Source of the DNA: Trichopria drosophilae
Taxonomy: Eukaryota; Arthropoda; Insecta; Hymenoptera; Diapriidae
DNA: 64,000 nucleotides
Assembly: GCA_030407085.1 (NCBI GenBank)
Contig: CM059583.1
Coordinates: 81,678,001 to 81,742,000, forward strand
Direction of reading: 5' to 3'
The notes beneath the pieces are model-generated. The model was not told the origin of the DNA and ran no database searches. It was given only the letters and a program-made list of their open reading frames with translations. Shown here one piece after another: positions 46,451-58,042 of this stretch. Every line of letters begins with the position of its first letter. Within the stretch, counting starts at the first letter, position 1. A program made the translations under genes and the position numbers.

Positions 46451-46881
46451 TTTGTGTAATTTAAAATTGTAACCTATCAACATTTTTTAATTATAGGCCG
46501 TGTTGTTGCTTATTTGATATCATTTGTTTACATACACGTATTTTTTAAGTGCGTCTAAATCCGAAAAAAAAACCAGTTTAGATCGAAACCGCTCTCGGTT
46601 AATTCCAGACTCACGAACGAGGACGTGGCGGTTGTCGACTCCATTTTTTTTTTACATTTTGTGATATTTTTTATTTTTTTTTAACATTTTATAACATATT
46701 TTTTTTTAATTGTCTTTTTATTTGCAAAATCTTTTCTTTTTTAAACAGAAATCTGAATTTCTTTAATTCGTACTTTACACTTATTTTAACAAATTTCTAC
46801 AATCTTGGTCGGCACTTTTGTAATTGTCGCCGTGAGTGTAAAAGAAAATCGACCCCTTATATTTAAGTTTAGATGCACCAG

Positions 46882-47439
46882 TCATCGCTTAATTTTAACT
46901 TTCCAAAATAAAAGACAGTTACAATCTTTATTTCGGCATTCTTGAGCTTCCTCTGATAACTCTCCTATTGGGAGAAGTGCATGTTCAATAACTTCTGCTC
47001 CATGTAATAGTATTTTATGCACACTTGCAGGCATATAATACCATGGGTATAGCGACAAAAATAATCTTGCTGTCTCGACACCATACTTTTTAAACGCATC
47101 TGTATTTATTTCATGCCCACTTGCTAATACTGATTGAATATTACCAAACCGTTGAACTAACTCCAAATTAATTTCAGTGATTTCAGCAGAGTTTGTGACA
47201 TTTTTAAAGAACTTTCGTGTAGTATTGCCGTTGTTGGTTGTGCCATGACCTTGCAGAACCACATCTACGAGCAAACCCATTTCAGACCGGAACTTATTTT
47301 GAATTTCTGTTTTCCGAGTACTGAAAATCTTTTTATTTTCATCTGATCTTACTTGCTATGAGTTGAATTTATTACGCAGTAATTTAAATAAATCGTCATA
47401 TAAGAATTTGCTATTTTTTCTTTCGTTCGGAGACGCCAT
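46882..47439 (-). pseudogene. Transposon-associated protein fragment, unassigned
   Basis: A frame from the ATG at 47439 (MASPNERK) to 46882 contains one in-frame stop near 47356. It reads MGLLVDVVLQGHGTTNNGNT, then SAEITEINLELVQRFG, then LSLYPWYYMPASVHKILLHG and LLPIGELSEEAQECRNKD. I know such text from uncharacterised proteins repeated in insect genomes and associated with transposons. The function is unknown, possibly part of a transposase. Confidence 0.5.
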
Positions 47440-48064
47440 CATGAATTGCTTACAGCAAAAGGATAATTTCTTGGTCGACAACAGCTACACTTCTATGAAA
47501 CGCGAATCAAATTTATCCGCGGGAAATGTGTCCCTCTAACGGAATTTATACCAAACATGAAAATCTCTAACCGAGTATTCTAAGACGCATAACGCTCGAA
47601 CTCTCCATGCACCAATTTCAATTTTCAAAACGCTACAAAAATCACTGGGGCAAGTGGATGCACGCGAAATAAAGTGGGTTCGTTTTCTCGAAGTATATAT
47701 TGCGTTTGTTATTTTAAGTTTTGTTGTTAAAATGTGTTAATTTTTAGTAATAGCACTTTTTCTATAAAAATTGACCACAATTTAAAAAATTTGGATTTAA
47801 ACGTTATTAAAAGTGACTAAAAAGGGTTAAAATACAATTGTACGTATATCGAGTTATTCTACCATAAATTGTGTACACTTCTATTCGTCTATGGGTGTAT
47901 TAACAACCCTTGTTTGATGAGAAAGTGTTGTGGGAAATATTACATTTGTCGTGAATTTCATTTACATTTTAATATAACCCATGTTGTTATTCTACTGATA
48001 TTTTGCTTATGTTCCTTTCTTTAAGATTTATATATCATTTCTCAGGTTTTGTATTGTGTATGCG

Positions 48065-48130
48065 CTCATATGATTGGCCTAAGAGGTAATCCTCAAGTAA
48101 AAAAAAAAAGTCAATCAATCAATCAATCAA
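48065..48130 (+). mobile_element. 3' end of a LINE related to the 10.4-kb copy
   Basis: GATTGGCCTAAGAGGTAAT, an A-run and (CAAT)n match the tail of the LINE at 10362-10430. Upstream similarity is not evident, so it is either a strongly truncated or a different subfamily member. As with the first copy, the tail runs directly into a CT microsatellite (48131-48162). Confidence 0.65.
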
Positions 48131-48169
48131 TCTCTCCCTCCCTATCTCCCTCTCTCTCTCTTGCGAGAG

Positions 48170-49045
48170 TTTGACAGCACGTCTTGTGAATATTTTATTA
48201 AAAATAAATGTCAGAACACTGATTGGTCTGATAGTGATATTGATTACACGGTGTCAAAACTGACACAAAACTGCAATATTACGAACGTTCCAGATATTGT
48301 TGAACCATATAGGGCCGTGATACTTTCAAATAAAAGAAACCTGTGGGTCACATCTAATTATCGATCCCTTATAAAGCAGCGTGATTCTTTTTACAAGGTT
48401 GCTAAGTCGACTGGATCCATAACATTAATGAATCAGTTCATTAAGTCAATTCAATCAGTTAATAAAGTCTTTACGCGGTAACATAAATTTACAATTACAA
48501 CGGTGAGTTTACTTCGCGTTTGGATTAAATAAAGCGAAAAATACGAGGCAAACATAGCGAGAATTAAAAAGTCTTGGTATTTCTTCAGATCATCGCTAAT
48601 CGTCTACTAAATACTTATCTGCTATCGATTTAAACTCATACTACGCATCAGTCTCTGCAGCCCTTCGATTCACGAATCACATGTTATTTGCTAATGATGC
48701 CCAGATTTACATTCAGTGTCCAATTTCGGAACTTCATGAGGGATTGGCTAAGATCTCTTCAGATTGTCAAGTAATAGCGAGTTGGGCAAGAGATAATGGA
48801 CTGTTTCTCAACATATCGAAGACCAAGGCAATGATTTTTGGTAGCCGTGCATATGTCGGTGCTATTGATTTAACTCAACATAAGGACTCTTTAGTAGTTG
48901 GTGTTCGCTGCATATCATTCGCTGAGTCGTGAAAGACCTTAGACGTATGAATTACGTCTACACTTGCCTGGAAGCAGCAGGTATCATCCATTATTCGTAA
49001 AATTCATTCCTCTCTGTACTCCATTAAATTTCAGAAGAAAAGCCT
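48170..49045 (+). pseudogene. CR1/Jockey-like LINE ORF2 fragment (post-EN and RT tail)
   Basis: The first frame (to 48481) has NYRSLIKQRDSFYKVAKSTG, the linker just before RT in such LINEs. The second (48650-48932) has NHMLFANDAQIYIQCP, where the RT catalytic motif YADD reads FAND, with the second aspartate position changed from the expected order. GLFLNISKTKAMIFGS follows. The RT core between them is missing and stops are frequent. Non-functional. Confidence 0.78.
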
Positions 49046-49051
49046 TTCATA

Positions 49052-51491
49052 CAGGGTGTCCCATTTGAAACAGGAGAGCTGAATAACTCTTCAGGGAATG
49101 GAGGACAAACAAAATTGTTCAGATAAAAGTTGTAGGGTTCGAAGGGGGCCATAAGATGGTGACCTTGAATTTTACCTTGAGGTCAATTTTGAGCATAATT
49201 GATGGTCAAAGTATGTTTTTTCAAATGGAAAACCCTACGTTCGATCTCAGAAATGAAAAGAGCGGACAATTTTATGTCCGAATATGTTAACATATCAGGT
49301 CATTTAGAGGTCATTTGAAGGTCAAAAAACCATTTTTTATGGATTTTCACGGAAAAGCCTCAAACGAGTTGCTTCTCTGACCAAAGTTATTAAAGTTAAA
49401 GTGAAACCCCACGTTGCACTTTGAATTCTACTTTGAGAACGATAATGATTGCCAAATATGAAAAAATAATTAAAAAATTATTTATTTTTCCAGTTCGTCG
49501 TTTTATAATTAATCTTCTTATAGCTACTTCGTTATACCAACAGGTTTCATGACAATGTTAACGAACTCTGCAGATAATGCCGTGTTCTAATTCAAAATTT
49601 AAAAAAATGGAAAGAATACATGAAATAAAGTGAGCATTACATCCCTATTAATTCTATTATTGTATTTTCATACACTCAGAAAGTTCAAAATAAATTTACT
49701 TCAATCTTTCTTACAGGTGGCACAAATCCGTAGACGGGTGTGTAAGACACACTCATTGCAGGATATGTTCGAATTGACTGCTATTTATTTCAATACATAA
49801 CTCCAGCCGGCGGCGTCGAAAGTTTCCAAGAACAGACTGAAAAACTTCTGCACGAATATTCGCTATTGCGTATCTGATGCGTTGTTGCGGATCCACAGGT
49901 GTTGTTGGTCGGTTGGTATAAACGACATTTTTTACGTAAACCCACAAATAAAAATCTAGGGGGTGAGATCAGGAGATCTTGCCGGCCACAGTACAAATCC
50001 ATCTCGACCAATCCAACGATTGGGGAAAAGAATATTTAGATACCCCCTAACACATTGAGCAAAGTGCGGTGGTGCACCGTCTTGCTAATACCACATCCTC
50101 TGTCTAGTTGCTAATGTCACATCTTCCATGAGAACTGGTAATTCATTTTATAAAAACTTTAGATAATTAGGACCGTTAACAATTCCATAAAAAAAAATAC
50201 GGCCCAATAATTTGATTGTCTAGAATTCCACACCAAACATTTATACTCCACCGATGCTGATGATCAACTTGTGGAGTCCAGTGCGGGTTTTGCGCTGACC
50301 AATAGTGGCTATTGTGACGATTTAACAAGCGAGTGCTTCGAAAAGTTGATTCATCACTGAAAAGAACATATCGAAAGAAATCGGGCGCTTCGTTCAACCT
50401 CTGTAAAGCCCAATGGCAAAAGTTAACCCGATTCTGCATATCTTGTTGAGATAATTCTTGGGTCAGTGTGATGTGGTACGGATGATATCGAGCAGCTTGT
50501 AGAATTCTGTGTGCCGTACTGCGTGGAATACTCAAATCGTGTTCAATATCACGTAAACTAACATGAGGATTCATGTGTATTATTGCTAAAACAGCATCGC
50601 ATCGTTAAATTTGAAACCTTGATTATTTCGACGTTCACCAATCCTTCCTTGTCAACAATTTCTTTCAACTTGGCGAAGGACTTCTGGAAAAGAATGATGC
50701 TGCCGATCTCCAAACTGCTCTCTGTACAATCGTGACGCCCTTTGATATACACCGCGACACTCACCCAAGATCATTAAAATATCAACATATTCGTCAGCTG
50801 AATAAACCATTTTGAACCTGCACTTACACCGTAAACGATGAAAACTTCTTAATGATCATTTCGTAATGATATGAAGAATAAACTCTGAAGGTTAGTTACG
50901 TTTACTTGATGTATTTTATGTACTTTAAGTAGACATGAACAAAAGTCAATATTGGCATTTTGTTTATGTCTAATAAATACAATAATAGAATTGTTTTTCA
51001 TTTAAAAGGGTCAAATAAAATAGCAAGTCAAAAGGAAATTAATTTTAGTCTGAACTTTCTGAGTGTGTGAAAATATGATAATAGAATTGTTTTTTTTACA
51101 CTTTTGAATTAAAACGCTGCATTATCTGCAGATTTCGTTAACATTGTCATGAAAACTGTTGGTATAACGGAGTAGCTGAAAAAATAAATAATTTTTTAAT
51201 TATTGTTTCACATTTGGCAATTATTATCGTTCTCAAGGTCGAATTCAAAGTCGCAACGTGGGGTTTCACTTTAACTTTAATAACTTTGGTCAGAGAAACA
51301 ACTCGTTTCAGGCTTTTTCGTGAAAATCCATAGGAAATGGTTTTTTGACTTTAAAATGATCTCTAAATGACCTAATATGTTAACATATTCGGACGTAAAA
51401 TTTTCCGCTCTTTTCATTTCTGAGGTCGAACGTAGGGTTTTCCATTCGAAAAAACATACTTTGACCATCAATTATGCTCAAAATTGACCTC
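49052..51491 (-). mobile_element. Tc1/mariner-type element with ~450-bp inverted arms, right end truncated
   Basis: The left end CAGGGTGTCCCATTTGAAAC follows TA. The left arm (49180-49600) is mirrored at about 51100-51491 (TTGACCATCAATTATGCTCA, TAACATATTCGGAC, CAATTATTATCGTTCTCAA). The right arm stops at TTGACCTCAA, lacking the outer ~130 bp including the terminus. The transposase lies between the arms on the minus strand. Confidence 0.85.
49753..50810 (-). pseudogene. Tc1/mariner-superfamily transposase with DUF4817-like N-terminus, decayed
   Basis: It starts at the ATG at 50810 with YSADEYVDILMILGECRG, the helix-turn-helix region known as DUF4817. Stops occur within the next 100 codons. 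The second helix-turn-helix (SLRDIEHDLSIPRSTAHRIL) and the first catalytic aspartate (VLFSDESTF) are at about 50560-50350. After more stops come QDGAPPHFA (second D) and WPARSPDL (third D), with 36 residues between the two aspartates. The order agrees with the better-preserved relative at 53.7-54.8 kb. Non-functional. Confidence 0.85.
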
Positions 51492-51834
51492 AATAAATAA
51501 CCTGTTTGTGTATTAGTATCGCAAACCTAACTTTGAATTTCTTCGGACTGCTTATATGAAGAATAAATAACTCGACCACTATCAGATTCTGCATCCCTCT
51601 GGCAATAATATGTAGAATTAAATGCCTATTGCTAAAATACACGTTTCGTCCTGGTTCCCCCATGTGGACTGATCAGTAAGACCATAGAGGACCTGTCTTA
51701 GACGTGTATATGGTTTTATTTAAAAAATTGAGGTTTTAAATATTTCTAGCAGAGGATGAATGCTATGGGATATCGTTACACGTGCGTAGATACTTGCGTT
51801 CCTTTAATAAAATATATATAAATCAAGTGTTTAT

Positions 51835-51848
51835 ATATATATATATAT
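51835..51848. repeat. (TA)n run
   Basis: A short TA microsatellite borders the direct repeat that begins at 51850. Confidence 0.8.
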
Positions 51849-51849
51849 A

Positions 51850-52007
51850 GCCATTTTGAGTCCGCCATTTTGAAATTATGCTTTGGGCCACTCAGCATTC
51901 GAAAGTAGACACTTTGAACTAAATTTTAAGCCCAAGCAGCATGCGTATAGTGCAAATGAATTTTATTGGGAGCACTGTCCCGGTTGACGTGCAATGTCCC
52001 GTATATA
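51850..52007 (+). repeat. Direct repeat copy A (partner at 56717)
   Basis: From GCCATTTTGAGTCCGCC to GTTGACGTGCAATGTCCC this is about 95% identical to 56717-56873 in the same orientation. The mariner-type element begins at its end. Confidence 0.9.
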
Positions 52008-52018
52008 CAGGGTGGCCG

Positions 52019-52950
52019 ATTTATCTGAAGACATCGAAATATCTCGAGAACTATGCACAGAATCAAAAAAGTTGTCGAATGAAAGTTGTTCGACACGAAG
52101 GGGGGCATCCAGTGATAATTAAATTTACCCGCTCTCCCATCCCCTGGAGGTGGAGTGGGGGCAAAAACAATAAAACTTAAATAGGAACCCCCATTTTTTA
52201 TTGCAGATTTGGATTCTCCGGAAAAAAGTATACGAATTTGACCTAGGAGCTATTGCATTTTGGTTCACAGGTGGCGCTGTAATCGATAAAAATCCAAATT
52301 TATCCGAAGACATTGAAATACCTCGAGAACTATGCACAGAATCAAAAAAGTTGTCGGATGAAAGTTGTTCGACACGAAGGGGGGCATCCAGTAATAATTA
52401 AATTTACCCTCTCCCCCATCCCCTGGGGGTGGAGTGGGGGCAAAAACAATAAAACTTAAATAGGAACCCCCAGTTTTTATTGCAGATTTGGATTCTCCGG
52501 AAAAAAGTACACCAATTTGACCTAGGCGCTATTGCATTTTGGTTCACAGGTGGCGCTGTAATCGATAAAAATCTAAATTTATCTGAAGACATTGAAATAC
52601 CTCGAGAACTATGCACAGAATCAAAAAAGTTGTCGGATGAAAGTTGTTCGACACGAAGGGGGGCATCCAGTGATAATGAAATTTACCCCCTCCCCCATCC
52701 CCTGGGGGTGGAGTGGGGGCAAAAACAATAAAACTTAAATAGGAACCCCCAGTTTTTATTGCAGATTTGGATTCTCCGGAAAAAAGTACACCAATTTGAC
52801 CTAGGAGCTATTGCATTTTGGTTCACAGGTGGCGCTGTAATCGATAAAAATCCAAATTTATCTGAAGACATTGAAATACCTCGAGAACTATGCACAGAAT
52901 CAAAAAAGTTGTCGGATGAAAGTTGTTCGACACGAAGGGGAGCATCCAGG
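52019..52950 (+). repeat. 279-bp tandem repeat derived from the terminal repeat
   Basis: TTTATC(T/C)GAAGACAT begins units at 52019, 52299, 52578 and 52857; the last is cut after GGGGAGCATCCAG. Each unit carries the terminal-repeat text (CTCGAGAACTATGCACAG), a CCCCATCCCCTGG-like block and a further 75 bp (GGTGGCGCTGTAATCGAT) that is not in the right terminus. Confidence 0.95.
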
Positions 52951-53743
52951 GGGCAAATAGGGACAATTTGATCCCTTTATGAAAATTTAATATTAAAAAT
53001 TCTAATATTAGAATAATAATGTCCATTCGAAAAATTATGATTATGAATAATTGATATTCTTCATATTAAAAATCAAAACTGATTACATAAAAATTGTGCA
53101 TACAATATGGAAGCAATTTTATAAATAAGTTTTCTACCTTCAATAAAATTACATTTTAGGTTTTAAATTTATTATTTAATAAACAAAAAGAGGACATCAC
53201 GCAATCCATTAAAAAACGCGTCATGTCCCTTCACTCAGCTCATTCATTCTCTCTCTGTATGTTTTTTCCGAAATGAGAATAAATAAGCTGAGCATTGACG
53301 GTCAAACCAGCTTCTATTAAACAAAACGAAACTCTTACTTCATTTGGGGATTTCGTCGCCATCTACCGGACCCCGAGAGAACTCACGTGGTTTCATACAT
53401 GTACATCGCTTGCATTTCGGCCATCACCGGCGCCGGTTCTGTTACATAACGCTAGAGGGCGACATAACTCGAAAATAAAGTAGCATATCATTTTATACAT
53501 AAGTTGAGTCACACGTAACCAGTTCACCTACATTTTTCTCTACTTTCCTGAAGGGAAGTAAATGGATATCGCGACTTTCTAATCCCAATATTAAAATTTA
53601 GTATTCACGGTCTCTCAGTGTGTTTTTGAAGTCCATTGTATTGGTAGTAATTCGGTCGGAGGTCACTTTTAGAATAACAACTTTCCGTTTACATGACTAT
53701 TTTTTGTCTACCCTTCATTGCTTAAATCGAATTGCAAGTTAAA

Positions 53744-54786
53744 AATGAATCCTGCTATACAGTTCCCGAAAAAATCGAAATGATTCTTATTTATGGTGAA
53801 TGTAAGAGGAATATTGACGATGCTGTTGCGTTGTATGCTGAGCGTTTTCCAGATAATGCTCGCTCGCGTTCTTTTTTTTACAAAGTTGTGAATGCCTTTC
53901 ACTCTGATGGCAGCGTACAAATGAAAAAAGGAAGCGAAGATTAACAGTTACAGGAGAAGCTAACGAAGTAGCTGTACTAGCAGCTATTCGCCAAAATCCA
54001 CATGTAAGCACACGACAATTACATCGCGATTCCGGCATTTCCAGAGACAGTATTCAAAGAATATTTCATCGTCATAAGTTTCACCCATATCACATTTCAC
54101 TGCACCAGGAACTAGATGGCGATGATTTTCATAACCGCGTGGTGTTTTGTGAATGGGCATTTCAAAAAATGCAAACGAACCACAATTTATTTGCTAATGT
54201 ATTATTTTCAGATGAATCTACATTCACGAACCATGGTGGCGTCAATAGGCATAATATGCATTATTGGAGCGTAGAAAATCCCCATTGGTTACGACAAGTT
54301 AATCATCAACGTCCTTGGTCGGTGAACGTTTGGTGTGGAATCATAGGAAATAAACTCATTGGTCCTTATTTCATTGAAGGTAATTTGAATGGAACAAAAT
54401 ATCGAGATTTCCTAGAACAAGAAGTACCATTACTACTTGAGGATGTTGCTATGGACGTCCGACGGACAATGTGGTTTCAGCATGATGGTTGCCCAGCACA
54501 TTTTTCAAGAGTAGCAAGGGAAATACTAGACCGTGATTACAATGGTAGGTGGATTGGTAGAGGTGGCCCCATTAATTGGCCTGCGAGGTCACCTGATCTA
54601 AAATCTCCGGATTTCTTCCTATGGTGTTACCTAAAAGGTAAGGTTTATGAACAAGTACCAACGACTCGTGAAAACATGGTGGAACGCATAAGAACTGCTT
54701 GCGCAGAAATTTCTGCAGATATGATTCTATCATGTATAAAGTCATTTGAAGAAAGAATAAATAAATGCATTGAAGTGGAAGGTTAA
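53744..54786 (+). pseudogene. Tc1/mariner-superfamily transposase, one frameshift
   Basis: The protein is about 345 residues. The N-terminal DUF4817-like helix-turn-helix reads PEKIEMILIYGECKRN. A +1/-1 shift occurs in an A-run near 53925-53930. After it comes the second helix-turn-helix, HVSTRQLHRDSGISRDSIQR. The catalytic triad is VLFSDESTF, FQHDGCPAHF and WPARSPDL, with 36 residues between the second and third aspartates. It ends INKCIEVEG. Apart from the A-run shift the frame is clean, so either the copy died very recently, or the shift is a sequencing error or is used for slippage. The ATG at about 53744 (MNPAIQF..) is out of frame by one, so the true start is uncertain. Confidence 0.88.
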
Positions 54787-54824
54787 CATTTCGAACACTT
54801 ACTCAAGTAAGTGAACAGTGAGAC

Positions 54825-54911
54825 AGTGAGAGGCAAGGGGACTCACGTAAAACAAGCACCCCAAAGGGAACAGAAAAATACTACGTCCACGTCGTTGTTC
54901 CTGGGTAACGC
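54825..54911 (+). other. Cassette shared with the piggyBac 3' region
   Basis: AGTGAGAGGCAAGGGGACTC, AAGCACCCCAAAGGGA, ACGTCCACGTCGTTG and CCTGGGTAACGC follow one another with the same spacing as on the minus strand at 433-346. It lies 39 bp past the transposase stop. The role is unknown; a 3'-UTR/end-formation signal or a small independent repeat is possible. Confidence 0.85.
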
Positions 54912-55185
54912 TAAATGTATTTTTTCCCGGCTTTGTTAGAATGACCGTATTCCATATCCGCTACGCGGGCGAAAATTGTCAATATTGGAATAAAAACTGG
55001 GGGTTCCTATTTAAGTTTTATTGTTTTTGCCCCCACTCCACCTCCAGGGAATGGGGGAGGGGGTAAATTTAATTATCACTGGATGCCCCCCTTCGTGTCG
55101 AACAACTTTCATCCGAGAACTTTTTTGATTCTGTGCATAGTTCTCGAGATATTTCGATGTCTTCAGATAAATCGGCCACCCTGTA

Positions 55186-56613
55186 TGTACTTTCCGTTGG
55201 TTATGTTGTATTTCGAAAAATTCAAAATGGCGGATCCAATATGGCGGATGAAAAATAAAATTAAAAATTTTGAATTGAAAAAAATATAATCGTGTACCAC
55301 ATTAAATTCTAAACACAAATGTCCCCTTGGGATTTTTTGATACAACCCATCGTTTTCAAGATAAAAATTCAAGAACATTGGAATTTTGGTATTGTTGAAT
55401 TTAAAAAATCTGTCCGTCGAGATTAATTACAACACGTTGAAATTATGGATAAAACGGGATGATTTTTGGGGGCTATTTACGAATTCGGCGTCAGTTTGCG
55501 TATTTAATGAAATGAAAAAGAAGGTGGAAATATATACAATACAGGCACAATAATGTCACTTCAAAACAAGACAGTCTACAAGAGCTTGCTTGGCTTTGTT
55601 TGAAGTGAAGGTTTTGTTTCGGTACATGGAGAGAATGAGATATTGACGTTGGGTGACCATGATGAAGATGACGTGGTGACGTTGGTGTTTTTGGGGTGAC
55701 GTTGGGATGTCGTCGACGGGCTTTGGGGTGACCTTGGGGTGACTTTGGGGTGTCTTTGGTGTGTCTTAGGGGTGATTTTGCGGTGACTTTGGGGTGACTG
55801 CGGTAACTTTGGGGTGTCTTTGGGTTGACTTTGGGGTGACTTTGGGGTGTCTTTGGGGTGACTTTGTGGTGTCTTTGGAGTGACTTTGCGGTGACTTTGG
55901 GGTGACTTTGCGGTAACTTTAGGCTGTCTTTGGGGTGATTTTGGGGTGACATTGGGGTGTCTTTTGGGTGGCTTTGGGGTGACTTTGTGGTGTCTTCGGG
56001 GTGACTTTGTGGTGTCTTTGGGGTGTCTTTGGGGTGTCTTTGGGGTGTCTTTGGGGTGACTTTCAGGTGACATTGGGGTGACGTTGGGGTGACTTTGGGG
56101 TGTCTTTGGAGTGACTTTGGGGTGTCTTTGGGGTAACCTAGGATGACATTGGGTGACTTTGATGGGACCTTAGGATGACGTTAAGGTGATATTATATAAC
56201 AATATCTCATTCTCTCCATGTACCGAAACAAAGCCTTCACTTCAAACAAAGCCATGCAAGCTCTGGTAGACTGTCTTGTTTTGAAGTGGCATTATTGTGC
56301 CTGTTTTGTATAGATTTCGAACTTCTTTTTCGTTTCATTAAATACGCAAACTTTCGCCGCATTCGTAAACAGCCACCCAAAAATCATCCCGTTTTATCCA
56401 TAATTTCAACGTGTTGTAATTAATCTCGACGGACATCTTGAAAACGATGGGTTGTATCAAAAAATCCCAAGGAGACATTTGTGTTTAGAATTTAATGTAG
56501 TACACGATTATATTTTTTTCAATTCAAAATTTTTAATTTTATTTTTCATCCGCCATATTGGATCCGCTATTTTGAATTTTTCGAAATACAACATAACCAA
56601 CGGAAAGTACATA
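55186..56613. mobile_element. Foldback element with minisatellite core
   Basis: Long inverted arms (about 55186-55655 and 56200-56613) share TTTCCGTTGGTTATGTTG, TGTCCCCTTGGGATTTTTTG and CATGGAGAGAATGAGATATTG-type text. A TA at 55184-55185 is also the right flank of the mariner-type element. The arms enclose a GT-rich minisatellite. No transposase. Confidence 0.88.
55680..56190. repeat. GT-rich minisatellite, basic 11-bp unit
   Basis: About 45 units of TTTGGGGTGAC and TTTGGGGTGTC alternate irregularly. The minus-strand frames rich in HPKVTPK-like text simply translate this repeat. The many GGGG runs on the plus strand could form G-quadruplexes. Confidence 0.93.
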
Positions 56614-56716
56614 TATTGAGTCATAATAAGCGCCTCAAACAAAATTTTTTTTATACGTCATTATGCTTTTTTAACAGTAAATGTAACGTTTGTTTAAATT
56701 GGTTCATGTTCCGGGC

Positions 56717-56873
56717 GCCATTTTGAGTCCTCTATTTTGAAATTATTCTTTGGGCCACTCAGCATTCGAAAGTAGACACTTTGAACTAAATGTTAAGCCC
56801 AAGCAGCATGCGTATAGTGCAGATGAATTTTATTGGGAGCACTGTCCCGGTTGACGTGGAATGTCCCATATAT
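56717..56873 (+). repeat. Direct repeat copy B (partner at 51850)
   Basis: This is a near-identical copy of 51850-52007, ending GACGTGGAATGTCCCATATA. Here no mariner-type element follows. Confidence 0.9.
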
Positions 56874-57430
56874 AAACCAAGAATCTGATTTCCAGCTGTT
56901 AAGAAATTGAAACACGTAATTTATATATATTTCTCACTGTATGTTTTCTGTACCTTAAAATTCGCTCGATAAACGAAGTTTGCAGTACAGAATATTTGTA
57001 TTTTCTTAGAAAAAAATTACTAACGTTGTTGTTTATAATATACATTTTAACGTTTTCTTTCTTCATTTACTTCTGTAACCTCCATTTTGTTTTATTCCCA
57101 AATTCCTAAAATTGAGCAAATAATCATGAGTTGAATTGAAAAAATATCAAAATTTTCTACTTTTAAAAACGTCTTATAAACAATTCTTTGTTATAATTAG
57201 TTTCTAATTGGTTTTATTTTATTCTTTTTTAGAATTTTATTTCATAATTTTAATTTTTCTTCTAAAGAAAACGGTAGTTGACAAATTTTACTTACATTTT
57301 AAATAATATCTAAACAAAGCGGAGACTTTAATCCATTGAACTTAAATTCGGAGATTTTTGCTAACTAATTGAAATACGGAATTTAAATAGCGATATTTTT
57401 ATTAAAACCATGCGGCAGGAGAGCGTTTAC
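56874..57430. other. AT-rich spacer
   Basis: No gene recognised. Near its end a GGCAGGAGAGCGTT phrase occurs twice (57413 and 57444). Confidence 0.4.
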
Positions 57431-57441
57431 CATACAGCTGG

Positions 57442-57845
57442 GCCGGCAGGAGAGCGTTGCAGACTACATAGAACGCGTGGTCGATTTGCATGAACATAGG
57501 ATAACAACGCTTGAGTTGGAAGAATACTGTACGGAACTCAAGAACTACTTTAGGCGAAACTTTGAGCGCAATACACTGGATTATTCTGCAGCGAGGTTGA
57601 GAGATGAAGAAATGGAAATTAGAGTGCTACGAGTCAATCCACAGTGCGTGTCTGATGCCATGATTGCCATGGAAAACTTTGCTCAGGTGGATGCAAAGAA
57701 AGTTGACATCGCAAAAAAATCGCGACGACTGTCACGAGTTCCATTGCGAAGAAATAAACGGGCTAGGGTCGAAACTAATGCTGACACGCTAAAGACTCTC
57801 CAGATGGACACGGAACCCAGGAGCAGTCGGTCACATAAATTCTAG
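57442..57845 (+). CDS. Unassigned ORF, possibly gag-like fragment
   Basis: The frame is open from about 57442 (upstream of the ATG-like TTG/GTG at 57477) and reads RQESVADYIERVVDLHEHR, a helical stretch and a basic tail (RRLSRVPLRRNKRARVE). The ESVADYIERV start recalls retrotransposon Gag capsid helices, and the basic tail could bind RNA. I cannot name the family. It lies 1.4 kb upstream of an LTR in the same direction. Confidence 0.35.
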
Positions 57846-58042
57846 AACAAAAACCCTTCCTGTAATCTTGCCGATTTCACATGAAATCAGGTCAACTGCG
57901 GAAAATACCGCCAGATCCCATCCATCTACATCCGTTATGTCACATAAATCTCATAATACTTGTCAACCGACCGTAAGTCCAAAATGCCGGTAACTCAGTA
58001 CAAAAAATATCGATAATCAAAATCACCTTTAAAACAGGTATA

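Larger units (their letters stand above)
52008..55183 (+). mobile_element. Tc1/mariner-type element with tandemly expanded left terminus
   Basis: CAGGGTGGCCGATTTATC at 52008 is mirrored at 55183, and TA flanks both ends. The right terminal repeat is about 205 bp. The left one has expanded to three full and one partial 279-bp units. The transposase lies between them and has a single frameshift. Length is 3176 bp. Confidence 0.9.

Noticed and set aside
55491..56073. Two minus-strand frames rich in HPKVTPK-like repeats
   Set aside because: The 11-bp minisatellite lets all frames stay open in part, giving repetitive peptides; there is no start context and no conserved domain.
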